DNA from: Chloroflexota bacterium
GTDB lineage: Bacteria > Chloroflexota > Chloroflexia > Thermomicrobiales > JADLAZ01
Reading direction: 5' to 3'
DNA length: 64,000 bases
Assembly (NCBI GenBank): GCA_020849725.1
Contig: JADLAZ010000255.1
Location: forward strand, 1-64,000
The position numbers were made by a program, and so were the translations under genes. Below are positions 44,582 to 57,400 of the stretch, one piece after another. Each line of letters opens with the position of its first letter. Positions within the stretch are counted from its first letter, which is position 1. The notes under the pieces were generated by a model, which did not search any database, was not told the DNA's origin, and was given only the letters and a program-made list of their open reading frames with translations.

Positions 44582-45637
44582 CTACGGGAGCACCACGTCG
44601 CTCCCGTTCTGCGGCCTCCCCACGGCGAACCGGATGCCGCGCTCATACTCCTCGTCGAGCAGCAGCATCCGCCGCAGGTGGTCGCGGTTATCCACCACCT
44701 GCGACCCGGCCCGCCACAGCATCAGCTCCTTCGCGGCGCGAGCCGTGATCGCCCCCGGCTCGACGTCCACCGAGCTATCCAAATAGCGCGGCGGGTAAAA
44801 GCCGCGCACCCCTGCCAGCGTGATCGTGTCGCCCACGTCAAAGTGGTCGCCGGGTGCCAGCCACAGCTTCCGCCCCGGCGCGCACCTCCAGCACTCTCGC
44901 GCCAGCGCCAGCCCGTCGGCGTCGTAGACGGCATGCACTGACAGCACCCCCGCCGGGATAGCCACCTCCAGCACGTCGCTGGTGTCCAGGTCACTCGCCT
45001 GCGCCAGCGCCAGGCCCGCCACCTGCACCGGGATGCGCGCCCTGGTCCGCACCTCGGCCATCGTCGTCGCCAGGGCGCGGTCCACTTCCCTCGGGTCCAT
45101 CGCCACCAGCACGTAGCGCGCCCCACGCGCCAGCGTCGCCGGCAGCCGCCTGTCGAGCACCAACGATGACCCATTCGCCGCCACCACGCGCCGCCGCCGC
45201 CCCGCCAGCGTCGCGCCAGCGTCAGGGTGCACCAGCAGCCACTGCCCGACGTAGTCCTCGACCCCCGCCAGCAGCGTCGTGTCCGTCACTGAGGTCGGCG
45301 TCGCGCTGGTCACCTCACCCTCGCGCACCTCCACCTCGCGGCTCAGCACCGACAGCAGCATCTCCCAGCCGCTGTAGGGCTGGTGCTCCTTGCCGACGGA
45401 GATCGTCTCTACCACCGTCTGGTCGGCATCCGCCCACGTCAGCGTGTACACCCCCTCGACAGGGAACTTGCTGCCCGCCAGCGTCACCGACCAGCGCCCC
45501 TGCCCCAGGTCGCTGGCCGCCACCGCGCTGGCCTGCGTCACCCCGATGCTGTCCACCATCGTCAGCGTCACGGGGGCCGTCAGCCTCGGCGCGTCGAGCA
45601 GCAGCGCCTGGCTCGCGCCAACAACCCGGTCAGGCAT
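44582..45637 (-). CDS. Head-tail connector/adaptor-like protein, 351 aa
   Basis: ATG 45637 gives MPDRVVGASQALLLDAPRL. Beta-rich N-terminus (QGRWSVTLAGSKFPVEGVYT), then DPREVDRALATTMAEVRTRA and a helical end with LMLWRAGSQVVDN. Order relative to the capsid suggests an adaptor or tail tube A-type protein. The longer open frame upstream overlaps the next gene and is a shadow. Confidence 0.65.
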   Translation of the reverse strand: MPDRVVGASQALLLDAPRLTAPVTLTMVDSIGVTQASAVAASDLGQGRWSVTLAGSKFPVEGVYTLTWADADQTVVETISVGKEHQPYSGWEMLLSVLSREVEVREGEVTSATPTSVTDTTLLAGVEDYVGQWLLVHPDAGATLAGRRRRVVAANGSSLVLDRRLPATLARGARYVLVAMDPREVDRALATTMAEVRTRARIPVQVAGLALAQASDLDTSDVLEVAIPAGVLSVHAVYDADGLALARECWRCAPGRKLWLAPGDHFDVGDTITLAGVRGFYPPRYLDSSVDVEPGAITARAAKELMLWRAGSQVVDNRDHLRRMLLLDEEYERGIRFAVGRPQNGSDVVLP

Positions 45638-45642
45638 GCGCG

Positions 45643-46272
45643 CTACTCCTCGGTGCCCGGCACCGCGCCCAACATGATGCCCTCCGGCACGTCGTCCTGC
45701 CCGCCACGGGCACGCCGCTTCGCCGCCGCCAGCGCCAGCTTGTCGTCGCGCCGCTCCGAAGCCGCCTCCAGCCGCGCCGCCACCAGCGCCGCGTCGCCGT
45801 CGCCATCCGGCTCGTGCCGCAGCCAGTTCTCGCAGAAGTTCATCTTCGCCGGCAGCGTCTCTTCCATCGCCGCCGCCTCCGCCGGGTATCGCTGCTTGAA
45901 CTGCGCCCACTTCAGCCGCGAGTAGCCCGTCGCGATGTCGCGCCCCGTGTACGTGCCGTGCTGCCCGTGCCCCAGCAGCAGCCGCACCGCCAGTTCGCGG
46001 GTGACGCGCTTGCCCTGCGGCCCGACCACCACGCGCTGCCCATCTTCGACCTCCGCCGTCGCCAGTGGCTTGCCATCGCTGGTCACAACCTTCACCAGCG
46101 CGCCATTGGACGTCCTCCCCAGGTCCAGCCAGGCCGAGAGCGCGTGGTACTGGTCGATGCCATCCAGCGCCAGAATGTCCGCCAGTGCGGCGTGCCGCAC
46201 CAGCTCGCGCAGCGAGCCATCGCTGGCCCGGCGCGCCTCGCGCACCGCCCAGCTACTCAGGGTGTTCGACAA
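45643..46272 (-). CDS. Late hypothetical protein, 209 aa
   Basis: Contains LADILALDGIDQYHALSAWL and YSRLKWAQFKQRYPAEAAAM, with a basic Ala/Arg-rich C-terminus. Soluble and helical. Possibly a head-completion protein; no family recognised. Confidence 0.62.
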   Translation of the reverse strand: MSNTLSSWAVREARRASDGSLRELVRHAALADILALDGIDQYHALSAWLDLGRTSNGALVKVVTSDGKPLATAEVEDGQRVVVGPQGKRVTRELAVRLLLGHGQHGTYTGRDIATGYSRLKWAQFKQRYPAEAAAMEETLPAKMNFCENWLRHEPDGDGDAALVAARLEAASERRDDKLALAAAKRRARGGQDDVPEGIMLGAVPGTEE

Positions 46273-46579
46273 GGTGGTCTACTCCTTCGACGCCAACGTA
46301 CTCAGGGCCAGGCTTGACCCGCTGGTTGTGACGGCCACGCCGCCAGGTCGTCGGCGGCGGCAGTGGGTCGTTGAACCCGTGCCAGTAGTCAGGGTCGCCG
46401 CCGCGCCGCGAGAAGCCGACAGGGCGCATGATGACCGGACCTGACGTGTCATACAGCCGGCGCATCGGCTGCGCGCAGGTCGGGCACGTCGCCAGCTGGC
46501 CCGCATCGGCCATGCGGCGCGTCACCTCCCGCACCTGCCCGCACTCGTCACAGGCAAAATCGTAGTGTGGCGTGGTCAT
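46253..46579 (-). CDS. FmdB-like zinc-ribbon protein, 108 aa
   Basis: CDECGQVREV and CPTCAQPMRRL supply four Cys, as in FmdB-type putative regulatory zinc ribbons; the rest is Pro/Arg-rich. Lies directly after the major capsid gene. Possibly a virion or capsid cofactor; the C-terminus overlaps the next gene. Confidence 0.75.
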   Translation of the reverse strand: MTTPHYDFACDECGQVREVTRRMADAGQLATCPTCAQPMRRLYDTSGPVIMRPVGFSRRGGDPDYWHGFNDPLPPPTTWRRGRHNQRVKPGPEYVGVEGVDHLVEHPE

Positions 46580-46627
46580 CCCTCCCGGCGAAGGCGGCTC
46601 CCATTGGCAGGAGCCGCCCAGCCTTCA

Positions 46628-47656
46628 TCAGGCCGTGTTCAGGTCGTTGATCGACCCCTGCTTCCACGGCTCCTTGCAGATCAGCTGCAAGTAGCTGATG
46701 AGCGCGAACTTCTTGCTATCCTTGGTGGACGCAAGCTGCCGGCTCTCATACGCCTTGCCGAATACAACCTTCCAGCTTCGCTTGTCCAACACGAACAGCC
46801 GGTAGCCGTCGTCGCCAGCCGCCGTGTCCTCGACGCCCATGCCCGGCACGACCCGAATGGGCACGCCCATGTAGGACAGGCCGCTGTAGCCCAGGTCCAG
46901 CGCCGGCTCGCTGCCGGGGAACCGCCGCCGGCTCTCCGCCAGGTCGGCGTAGTGGTCCGACGTCACCTGGCTGACCAGGATGTCGGTGGGCTTGCTCTTG
47001 CGCGCCTTGCCCTTCAGGTCGCCGAACAGCTGCGCCAGCAGCGCCGCCGTCAGAGGTCGGTTGACATCAGCGTTGCCGAGCACCGCGCTCTTCAACTGCG
47101 TCACCGCTGCGCGGTCCAGACCCCAGATCGTGCCGACGTCGGCAATGATCGAACCGAGGCTCTGCGTCTGCGTCTTCAGCAGGTCCGTGTACGTGGACCC
47201 GACGTAGCTCGCGGCGATCAGGCGGGTATTGATGTAGTCTCGCATGTCCTCCGCCGCCCTGTCGGCGTTGTCCGCCAGCAGGTCGATCCAGCCGCCGCTG
47301 CCGCCGGAGGCGAACTCCGCGAAACCGGTCACCTCGTAGCCCGCCGCCACCATTCGCAACGGCTCCTTCATGTCCTTGAAGGTCTGCGTGCCAGTGGTGG
47401 GTAGCGCGTCGTCCTCGTCGTAGAACTTGACGTCAGTGCCCTCGACCAGGCCCGAGATGCGCACCTTGTGTTCGATGAACGCCTTGTCTACGTTCTCCCG
47501 GCCCAGCAGGTTGATGAGGAAGACGTCGTTGTCCGTCGCGTCCAGCCACGGCTTCTCAAACGCCTGCTTGATGTGGGTCGCCACCGCCGTCGCGACGGTG
47601 CCCTGGTTCTCGTCAGACCACAGGTAGTTGACACCCGTGGCGGGGGAATACGCCAT
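46628..47656 (-). CDS. Major capsid protein
   Basis: A 342-residue protein with HK97-fold character: a long acidic arm region (GLVEGTDVKFYDEDDALPTT), a helix (LADNADRAAEDMRDYINTRL), a spine region and IRVVPGMG near the C-terminus. Directly preceded by a coiled-coil scaffold gene. GGAGGG upstream of ATG. Confidence 0.82.
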   Translation of the reverse strand: MAYSPATGVNYLWSDENQGTVATAVATHIKQAFEKPWLDATDNDVFLINLLGRENVDKAFIEHKVRISGLVEGTDVKFYDEDDALPTTGTQTFKDMKEPLRMVAAGYEVTGFAEFASGGSGGWIDLLADNADRAAEDMRDYINTRLIAASYVGSTYTDLLKTQTQSLGSIIADVGTIWGLDRAAVTQLKSAVLGNADVNRPLTAALLAQLFGDLKGKARKSKPTDILVSQVTSDHYADLAESRRRFPGSEPALDLGYSGLSYMGVPIRVVPGMGVEDTAAGDDGYRLFVLDKRSWKVVFGKAYESRQLASTKDSKKFALISYLQLICKEPWKQGSINDLNTA

Positions 47657-47677
47657 ATCTGTCGTCCCTCCTCAGGA

Positions 47678-48364
47678 CTACCTCCCGCGATTGATGCTGG
47701 CCAGCACTGCCGCTCTGAACGCGGCCTTGGCCTCTTCGCGGGTCGTTGGTTGCGTCGGCGGCGCGCTCACCTGGCCGCCACCCTCGAAGCGGTCTTGCCC
47801 CCGCTCCCTCCGGCTCTCCTTCCGCTCCGACTTGCGCCGCGACGCCGTCTTCTCGGCGTACTTCAGCGCCCCCTGCGGCGTGTCAAACTCCAGCAGGTCG
47901 TCCAGCGGCACCCCGTACTGCTGGCTCCACTGCGTCAGCTGGCTGTGGATGGCCGCTGGCATCACATTCGCCAGCGTCTGCTCCTGCTGCGTTGCCAGCC
48001 GCCGCCGCTCCTGATCGGCCTGAAATGCATAGGCCGCCAGAGCGCGCTGCTCCTCCGGCAGCGCCTGGATGTGGAAGGCCGCCATCTCTGCCTCGCGCTG
48101 CGCCAGTTGCGCCTCCAGCGCCTGGATGCGCTCCTCTTTGCGCTGCACGACGGGCTGCAAGCCCTGCCATCGCTTCGTCGTCGTCGCTAGCTCAGCCCGC
48201 AGCCTCGCCGTTTCGTCGCGGTTGGTCGGTTCGCCGGTGCGTCCCTCGCTGCCGCCCCCGACTCGCTCAGCGTCGAGAGGCGCGCCCTCAAACTCGGCGT
48301 CGTCTTGCGGGCCAAGCGCGGCGGCGTTCTCGGAATACGAGGTGGGCTGGTTCGCGAATGACAT
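47678..48364 (-). CDS. Scaffold protein
   Basis: 228 residues; long coiled coil (residues about 55-130, RKEERIQALEAQLAQREAEM) and a basic C-terminus (KTASRRKSERKESRRERGQD), as in tailed-phage scaffolds. 21 bases before the capsid gene. The 130-base spacer upstream shows nothing but its AGGAG site. Confidence 0.82.
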   Translation of the reverse strand: MSFANQPTSYSENAAALGPQDDAEFEGAPLDAERVGGGSEGRTGEPTNRDETARLRAELATTTKRWQGLQPVVQRKEERIQALEAQLAQREAEMAAFHIQALPEEQRALAAYAFQADQERRRLATQQEQTLANVMPAAIHSQLTQWSQQYGVPLDDLLEFDTPQGALKYAEKTASRRKSERKESRRERGQDRFEGGGQVSAPPTQPTTREEAKAAFRAAVLASINRGR

Positions 48365-48494
48365 GGGTCTGTCTCCTTGCTGTGGTGCGGGACACCGCTG
48401 CCGCCGGGAACGGTCAGCCCAGACGCGGCCAGCCCGCCTGTGGCGGTGCCGCGTGGGGCCGGCGCTCTACCGGCGACGGCGAGGTGTCGTCGCC

Positions 48495-51400
48495 CTACCG
48501 TAGGGTAGTGACAAAGGCGGCTGGAGACCTGTCCGCGTTGGGCGGGAGGCTATCCAACCAGGCAAAGTAGGACGTCAGCAGCGGATACTTGGCCAGCACG
48601 GCCTGTCGCTGCGTCTGCCCCATGCGCGCCGCCGGCACGCCCCGCAGGGCCGCCAGACCGGCGTTGATTTGCAACACCCTCGGGTCGCCGCTGGCCGACC
48701 AGTAGGTCGTCGCCAGGTCGCCCTCGTCGCGCAGTTGACCACTGACAGCGCGCTTCTCGGCTTGCGGGAGCGTCGCCGTCGCCTGACGTACCTGCCCCTG
48801 CCGATACCGCGCCGCCATCTCCACATCCGGCACCCGCTTGGCGGGGATGGGAGACAGGAAGCCGTAGAGCTGTTCGCCGCCCCGGTCAGCCAAGACCGCG
48901 AGCCTGGCGCGCCGATAGAGCGGTGACGACGGGTCGGCGGCGGCCTCGACATAGCGAGGGTCGCCAGGTCCGCGCCCTTCTGTCACCGCCATCTCCATCA
49001 GCTTCTTGGAAATCGCATAATCCACGGCAGGTGAGCCGCCGACGGGCACGCCGCCCACCGTCGTCTCCGAGATCGGTGCGGGTCGCCCTTGCACCGCCCT
49101 CACCGCCGCCTTCACCGGCGCTTCTATGTCGATGTCGCGCCCCGCGATGCGCGACGCCGCCGCCGACACCGGCCCCGACCAGCGCAAGACGTTCCCCACC
49201 TCCTGGTTGGGACCGTAAGCGCCCAGCGCCGTCAGCGGAATGTTGAACCACGGGGCCGGCGAGAGACCCACCCGCCCCGCCTGCCGCAGCGCCCTGCCGA
49301 TCACCGGCTCATCACTGTCGTCGGGCAGGTCGCGCACCTGGTCGGCAATGGACAGCACCACCGCCGGATTGAAATACGTCGTCGCCGTCGGCCCGAGGAA
49401 GAAGCCGATGACCTCATCCACGTCCTGCGGCACCGACCCCATACCCGCCACGCGCCCAGGCGCGTTGGTCTGCTCCCTCTCGGCGTCGATGGCGCGTCGC
49501 CAGTGCCCCCACACCCGGAGTATCCACGGGTTCTGCGCCAGCGTCTTCGCGTAGAAGGGCAGGTTGCGCGTCGGCCAGAAGATGAACGGTGCCCACACCC
49601 GCAGGTTCAGCACCTGCTCGATCACTCGCTCATCGGTCAGGTCAAAGTGCACCTGCCGCGCCAGGTCAGCGCCGCGTTGCGCGTTCCCCGCCACGGCGCG
49701 CTGCCAGCGTTGCGCCAGCCGCGCCGCTGCCTGTGGGTTCGCCCCCGCTGCCGTGGCGACGCTCACCACGTCCTCGGCGGACATCAACCCGTCGAGAGCG
49801 CGCAGCCTGTCGCGCACCACCCCAGCCACCGACGCCGGAAGATCGGCCACCACCTGCCGCAGGAACGTCGGTAGGTAACCCTTGGCCCCTCCCAGCGCCC
49901 CCTGCGCCCACGCCGCCTGCCGGAACGATTGCTCCAGCCAGGTCATCGTGCTGCGGTAGACCTGCACCGCCGGGTCCAACACCGCCGGCCCCAGCCCCGG
50001 CACGCGCCGCAGCGCCGCCGGCTCCCCCGCTGGAGAGAAGATGTCCGCCCCCGCCCCCGTCACCGAGGCCCGTGGCGCAGCCACCTCCCCCGGCAGCGCC
50101 AGGCCCAGCCGCCGCGCCACCTCCGGCGCGCCCAACCCGACCAGCGGGTTGACGCCGTGGATCGACGACTTCGTCACCATGTCGGTGACGTTTAGCCCGA
50201 CATTCCTCACCGACAGCAGCGCCTGCTCCGTCCAGCCCTTCCTGGCCCACCGCAGCAAGTCCCACACCGGCCCCTGAAAGGCCGGGGGCCGCTCCGGCAC
50301 TCTGTACCGCTCTCGGAACACCTTTTCCCACTGCGCCGCCACGGCCTTCTCGTAGGCCACGTTCAGTGGGCGGTCAGCCACTCCCACCAGCGTCAGGTAC
50401 GCCTCCGCCTTCGCCCTATCAGCAGCCGGCAAAGACGCCATCCGCCCCAGCGCCTGCACGTCCCGCACCGTCGTCAACGCGACGCCGACCCGGCGCGCCA
50501 CGTCCTGCACGGCGTCCTCCGCCGCCAGGATGTCCGCATCCAGCTTCTTCGTCTCAGGGTCGGCCAGCACCTGCTCGATGACCCTGACCTGCTCGTCTGG
50601 CAGCAGGCTGTCGTAGCGGCTCCGACCACCGCCCACCGGCGGTGCTGTCGGCGTCTTCACCGACGCCGTGCCGAGCAGCCTGTCGGCTAGCTTCGTCGCC
50701 GCCGGCATGCGGATGCCCCGCGCCACGTGGTCGAGGTTCATTGTCTCGGCCAGTTGGGCTGTCGCCTCCCGTCGCTCCGCCGGGGTCACGGCGGTCATCA
50801 CCGCTTTGACTTGCTCCCGGTACGGCTCCAGCGGGTTCCACAGCCGGTGCGGTGCCAGATGCGTCGGGTTGACGTCCCAGATCGGCTGCAACGCCTCCCC
50901 GGCCCGCCGCGCCGCCGCCGGCACATCGGCGATCTCGTCCTGCCACTCGCCAGCCATCTGCGACAACACGTCACCGAGACTGGCGTCTTGCAGCGGCTCC
51001 TCGCCCAGGAGACCCGCCGGCAGACCAGTCGCGGTCCGTGGCGCGAGCACCGCCCCCGACGGCGCTGTCGCCACCTGAACGGTGCTCGCCGCTGTCGCCC
51101 CCTTGCGTTGCGCCAGCGCCACCATCGCCGGGTCGCCAAAGACCCAGGACAGCCAGACCGTGCTGGGGAAGTCCCAGCCCGCCAGCGCCGGGTGCGAGAG
51201 CGCCTGCCCGGTGACATGCACCGCCGCCACCCCGTCCCGCGCCAGCGCGTTGAAGTCGAATACGCGTCCAAAGTCAGGCTGCTTTTGCCCGTACCGCGCC
51301 AGCGCCGCCTCGACGCCCTCGTCGTCGATGAGCGCCAGCACCTTGGCCTGCGGCTCTGTCGGCACGTGCCAGCCCGTGCTGCGGAACCTGCCCCGCAGCG

Positions 51401-54400
51401 CGCCGCCGTCCTCCCGCCCCGGTATGTCGCCCTTGATGAACCGCGTCCAGGCAGTCCGCGACGTCTCCCCCGGCCCCGGCTCAGCACTGGCCGTCCACAG
51501 GCCGCCGCCGGGCTTCGCCGGCCACCAGCCGTTGACGTCCACATCCTGCCACAGCTTCCGGTCTGGCTTGCCGCCGGAGAATACTTGATCCGGCAACTCA
51601 CTGGCCTCGGCCCAGCGGATGCCCGTGCCAGGGTCCACCGTGCCGATGGTCAGGTTGTTCGCCTCCAGCGGCGTAACCCGCCGCAGCGACGCCCCCGGCC
51701 TGAGCGCGTTGCCGTACCAGTCCAGCACGATGTCTGGCGTCGGCTCCATGCCGGCGTTGGTAGCCGCCCCGCGAATAACCGCCACCGGGTCTGCCGCCCC
51801 GCTGGCGCTGCTGAACCGCTCCGGCGCGTAGAAGAAGCCCGCCGTCGCATCGCCGGCCAGATCGTCAATCGACACCTGCATCAGCGCCGCGTCGGCCCGA
51901 ACCCCCTGTGAGCGCAGCGCGTCCACCACGTCCTGCGTCTGGCGGAACAGGTCCACCGCTGCCACGCCTGGCGACTGCCCCCTCATCACAGCGCGCAGCT
52001 GCGCGTCGTTCAGAAACAGCAGCGGGCTGCCCGGCGCAGCCTCGCCTTCGATAGCGGTCACCACCGCCAGGCGGTCACCACTCGGCAGCCGCCCCGCATC
52101 CACATCCGTCAAGTCCAACTTGGCCAGCCACCGCTGGTTCCGCGTCACCTGCGCGGCGCGCAGGTACCAGTGGACCGGATGCCCCGGGTCTTGCACGGCC
52201 CGTTGGATGGCCGCCTTCGTCATCGACGTCGGCAGGCTGCCCCCCGGCCCCGGCTCCACCGCCGCCGCTCCCATCTCCGGTAGCGGCAACTGCTGGTCGC
52301 TCACCGGCCTGCGCCGCTGCGCCAGTGGCGCATCCGCCGCCAGCCGCTCCGCCGCCGCCCCCGGCGCGACCTTCAGCAGGTCGCCGTCGTCAGCCCACGT
52401 CAACGGGATGGCAAACTTGATCGCCCTCCCATCCGGCAGCCGCAGGATGCTGTAGTACATCTCCTCGCTGCCGTTGACCGATACCGCGCCGTCACGCGGC
52501 GTCGTCCAGCCGAACTGCTCGGGGTTGGTGTAGACCAGCCCCTCCTGCGTCATCAGGATGCTGTCCTGGCCGTACTTCCGCCCCAGCGCCATCGCCTCGT
52601 CCCGGCCCATCGCCGGCACGATGAACGACGCCTCGGTCACCCCGCCATCATCGTAGTGGCCTGCCACCGGCTGCGGCTCGTAGCCCATCCGCTGGATGTC
52701 CGCTAGCAATTCGCCGTTGCGCGAGGCATCGGCCCCCACCTGCGCCGTCAAGATCGGCGTATTGTGCTCGTCGAGCAGGCGCGCCAGCGCCGCCCCCATG
52801 CGGCTGTTCGCTTCTGCCACCTGCGGCCCCAGCAGGCTGCTCGCCTCTTCCGGCGACAGCTTGCGAATGGTGTGCGCGAATGGGTCTTCGTCGCCATAGC
52901 CGCCGGGAAACCGCTCCCGCACCGCGCCGCGCACTTCCCAGATGCCGACGACGTTCTCCGCCGGCACCTCGCCCACCAGCGCGACCTCCCCCTGAGCACG
53001 CTGGCCGAAGCCGCGTGCCCTGGCCGCAGGACCGGGGTCGATCACCTGGAGCAGGTAACGCGGCGCGCCGCCCACCTGCGCCACTCGTTGCGCCTCCGGC
53101 ACCCCCGTCCAGGTCGCCTTCGCGTATTCAATCGCCGTCGCCGGGTCCGCACCGTAAAAGGTCACCGCCCTCTGCGACGGTAGGTTGCCGTCGCCCCGGC
53201 TCCAGATGCGCCCCGTGGCCGCGATGTCGTGCACCTCGGCCTCGCTCATGCCTCGCCAGAGCGTGCCCGGTTGCGCCGGCACCGGTTGCCCCGTGGCCGC
53301 ATCCTGCAATACCGGCCCCGCCAGCACCCGCCCCGGCAGCGGCTGGAAGTCGGGCCTGCCCAGACCGGTGTCCGCCGCCGGTGCGCGCACCAGCTCATCC
53401 TCGTACTCAAAGGCCCGCGCCCTCTCGCCAGCCTGCGTGTACCGGAACTGCCGCACCTGCGGCACCGGGCCACCCGCTGGCGCGGATGCCGCTCCCGGCG
53501 TGCCGTAACGCATCGGCGTCAGCGCTGTCGCCGGTGCCGCCCCCGCCGGGTTCGGACCAAACGGTTGCGCCTTGCCGCCGATAGCCTCCAGCAGCGCCTG
53601 CTCCAGCGCCGGCTTGAACCGCGCCTGGCTCTGACCGTTGGCGTAGACGATGTCCATCAGGCCGTGGACGCGCTTCAGCGCGTCCTGCACCGTCTGGCTC
53701 TGCCCCGCGCCAGCCCAATCACGGAACAGCCGCTCAAACGCCTCGGCAAAGTACTCCCGCCCCCGCGCCGTCTGCGGCCCCCGCGTGCCCGCGCCGCGCA
53801 TGCCCCTGGCAATCGCCTGTGCGCCAGCCGGCGTCTGCTCCGCCGCCAACTGCACGCCGTGGCCAAGCTCATGGATGAGCGTGGTGGCGTCCATGTCGGG
53901 GCCAGCCACAATCTGGAACCGACCTCCCACCAGCGGCTGGAGGTAGCCACGCACCGTGTCGCCCACCTGCGTCGGCTGCCCCAGAAACTTGTAGGTGCCG
54001 TCGGCCAGGTGGTCGATGTCATACTGCGTCGCGTTGGTCGGCCAGGGAATAACCTCGCCGTCGCTGTCCTGAAAGCCGGCGACCTGCTGGCCTCTCGGGT
54101 CGGTGCGCGGCGCGTCGTGCAGATAAGGGCGCAGCTTGGCGTACTCGGCCCGCGCCTGCGGCCCCTTCGCCTGCGGCCCCTTCGCCGTGTTGCCGCCAAA
54201 GATGCGCGCCAGGTCCGTCGCCTGCTCGATCACCTGCGCCACGTAGCCGCTAGCGACGCTCTTCTTCCACTCGCCCAGGATGCCCTGCCGCATGGCCGCG
54301 ACGATGTCGTCATCCGCCATCGCCCTCAGCGTCGCCAGCGCCTTCGGGTCGCGCCGCAGGTGGTCGAGCCACGGCACCACGGCTGTCCGATTGATGGCAA

Positions 54401-57400
54401 TCTGCATCGTCCAGGTGTCGGCCTGCATCTCCTCCGATGAGCGCCACGCCTTCGACAGCTTATCCGCCAACGGCGACGTCGCCGTCGGCGTCTTGCCTGA
54501 GATCACCCCCGGCTGCCCGGTGAAGTACGGCCACCACTCCTCGTATGCCTGGAGGTACCCCGCCGGCCACGTCGCCGCGTCGGTCACGTTCAGACCGGGG
54601 TACTCAATGTTGTCCATGTTCGCGGCGGGCTTCGGCACCTCCGACGCCGACGTCCAGGTCCGTACCTCTGACGGCGAGAAGTACAGGCCGGGGTCTTGCG
54701 CCATGCGCGCCTGGTGCTGGTCAATGGTGAACGCCACCCCACCCCGCACCACGCGCTCCAGCGCATCGTTACCCGCCTGCTCCGCTGCCGCGCCCCCCGC
54801 CGCGCCCCCCGCCGCGTTGTAGGCACGATAATAGGCCGCCGTCGCCTCGACGCCGGTGCGGAGAGAGCGCGTGTAGTGCAGCAGCTTCTGCGCCACCGTC
54901 GCGATCTCCCACGTCTCTGGGTCCAGCGTCGGCTGCGCCGGCACGCCCTGCGTCGGTGGCAGGCCACCCTCCAACCTGTCCGGCGCACCGAAGCGCCCCG
55001 GCGTAAAGCGCGCCGGGACCGGCACGTCTATCTTCGGCGGCACCGGCGGCGTGATCGGCACCGCTGCCCCCTCGGCTCTCGGCCAGGGGTAAGCGCGCCA
55101 CCGCTCCTCCTCCGGTGTTGCCGGGTTGGCGCTGCGCTTGGCGCTGATGAGCGGCGTCTGTTCCGCCTTCGCCGCTGCCTGGGCCTCCGTCACCAGTGCC
55201 TTGTACTCGGGGTTCGGCACGGCCTTGGTTGTCGCTGCCGTCGCCTTCGGTGGCGTCCATGAACCCACGCCGCGCTCCGCCAGCACCGTCGGGTAACCGA
55301 ACCACCCCTGCTCGCCCAGCATCAGCACCAGCAGGGCGCGCTCACCCCGATTGCGCCAGTCCAGCCCATCTGTGAACCGCTCTGCTCCAGGCCGCGCCGC
55401 CTTCTCCGCCGCTGTCGGCGCGGCGATGCGCCGGTACGTCTCCAGCGCCATCATCAGGTTGTCAGCCGGCGCGGCCTGGATGGCCCCCGCGCCCATGAAG
55501 GCTTCTACCGCCTCCAGCTTGGTCATCCGCAGCAGCCGCGCCCTCGCACTGGCTTCGTCAACGCCAAACTTGGCCAGCGTGTTCGGGTAGACGTCATCCG
55601 GCCCAAACGGCTGTCCACTGGGCAGCGTCGTGCCCACGAAAGCGGCCACCTCGGGTCGCGCCGGTAGCGCCTTCTGGTCCCTCGTCGCCGGCCTGCCGTA
55701 CAGGTACTCCTGCCCGTTGTTGGCCTTGAAAGTGCGCATGTCTGCGATGATCTCGTCCACCATCTGCGGCGTAAATGCTGGCGAGTAATCGGCCCCGTGA
55801 TGGAACAGGAACTGCCCACCGTCCAGGTACCACTTCGCCATGCGCGGGCTGATCAGCCCCGCCTCGCGCAGCATCTGCCAGTCCGCCAGCAGGTCTTCCA
55901 TCGTCGCCAGCGGCACCGTCTCCCGCAGCTTCGCTGCCACCTCCGGCACCACATCAACAGTGGCCGACGTGATCGGCGTCTGGCGGATAGTGGCCGGCGT
56001 CGTCGTCTGGATAGAGGCTGGCGACGCCCCCTTCGGCAGCGCCACCTCGCCGTAGCCCGGCGTGATCGTCAGCGCCCCGAAGGCGTCCTCCACCGTCGGG
56101 TAGGCCGCCGGGTTGACCGTGTGCAGCATCGCCGCCAGCGGCTCCGCGCTGACGTGCAGCGCCTCCGCCGTCTCGGGCCGTAGCTGCTGGGCACGCAGCG
56201 TCTCCTCCACCTGCTCGTGGAAGCGCAGTCGGTTCGTCTCGCCAAAGCCCCCCGGCCCCCTGGTCAGCAGGTTGTCCTGCGCCAGCCGCCGGTTGACCGC
56301 GTTCACCGTCGGCGCGTCGATGCCCGGCAACCGCCGCAGCCGTGCCGCCTCCCACAGGGGCAGGCTGGTGGCATACGCCACCTTGTCTGGGGACGCCGCC
56401 GCCTGCTGCCGCAGCGCCTCATCCGTCAGCCGCGCCCCCTGCCCTGTCACGTCGCCCAGCCGCCGCGTCGCGTAGCGCCCCTGGAGCGCCGGCCCCAGGA
56501 TGCGCTCTCGCGCCCCCGCCAGTAGACTGTCAGCGGAGCGTCCAAACCCGCCGCCAGCCCCCTCCAGCAAGTCGCCAGCCGCCACCCCAAGACCGCGAAT
56601 ACCCTCACCGACGCGCAGCGCCGCCTCGCCAGCCTTCCCCGCCGTGACCCGATTGATGGTGCGCCCCGCCGCCCCCGCCGCCCCGATGGCCGCCGACACC
56701 GGCAGCGCCTGAGCGCGGTTGGCCACGTCCTCCAGCAGGTCCAGCGCGTGCACCGCCTTCGTCGCCCCCGGCACCGCCTTGACAGCACGCGCCATCGTCG
56801 GTGTTGCCGCCACCGCCTTCACCGTGCCGCCAGTCACGAGGTTGAGCGGGTCCGCCACCGCCTCCAGACCGAGCCTGTCCCAGAAAGCCCGCTGCGACAT
56901 GTCGCTGCCAAACGCGCCTTCATACGTATGGCGCGCACTGTCCGCCGCCTGCTGCATACCCGCCAGCGGCCCAGCCTGCGCCATGCGCTCCCACAGCCAC
57001 GGCGCGTCAGCTGCCGCCTTCGCCTGCTCGGGGTCCGCCATGACCCGCGACGCGGCGCGGCCAACCGCGCCATGGAGCAGCCCCGGCACACCGGGCACCC
57101 CGCTCATGCCGGCGACCATCGAGGCCGCCAGTTCCGGGTGCCCCTGCGCCAGCTTCGCCAGCATCTGGAGTTGCGCGCCGACCATTGGCCGCGTCACCGC
57201 GTCTGTCGGCGCGTCCAGGGCACGCAGGAACGCGCTGCCGCCCATGCCCAGCGCGTCAAGCAGCCCGATATCGCCGTCACCCGGCGGCGCGGGTGGCGAC
57301 ACCGCCGGCGGTGTCGCCTGCCGCTCCCGAATGGCCGCCATCGCCCCGGCGGCGTAAGCCGCCTCGCGGCGGGCACGTTCCTGTCGGGCCGCCTCCGCCG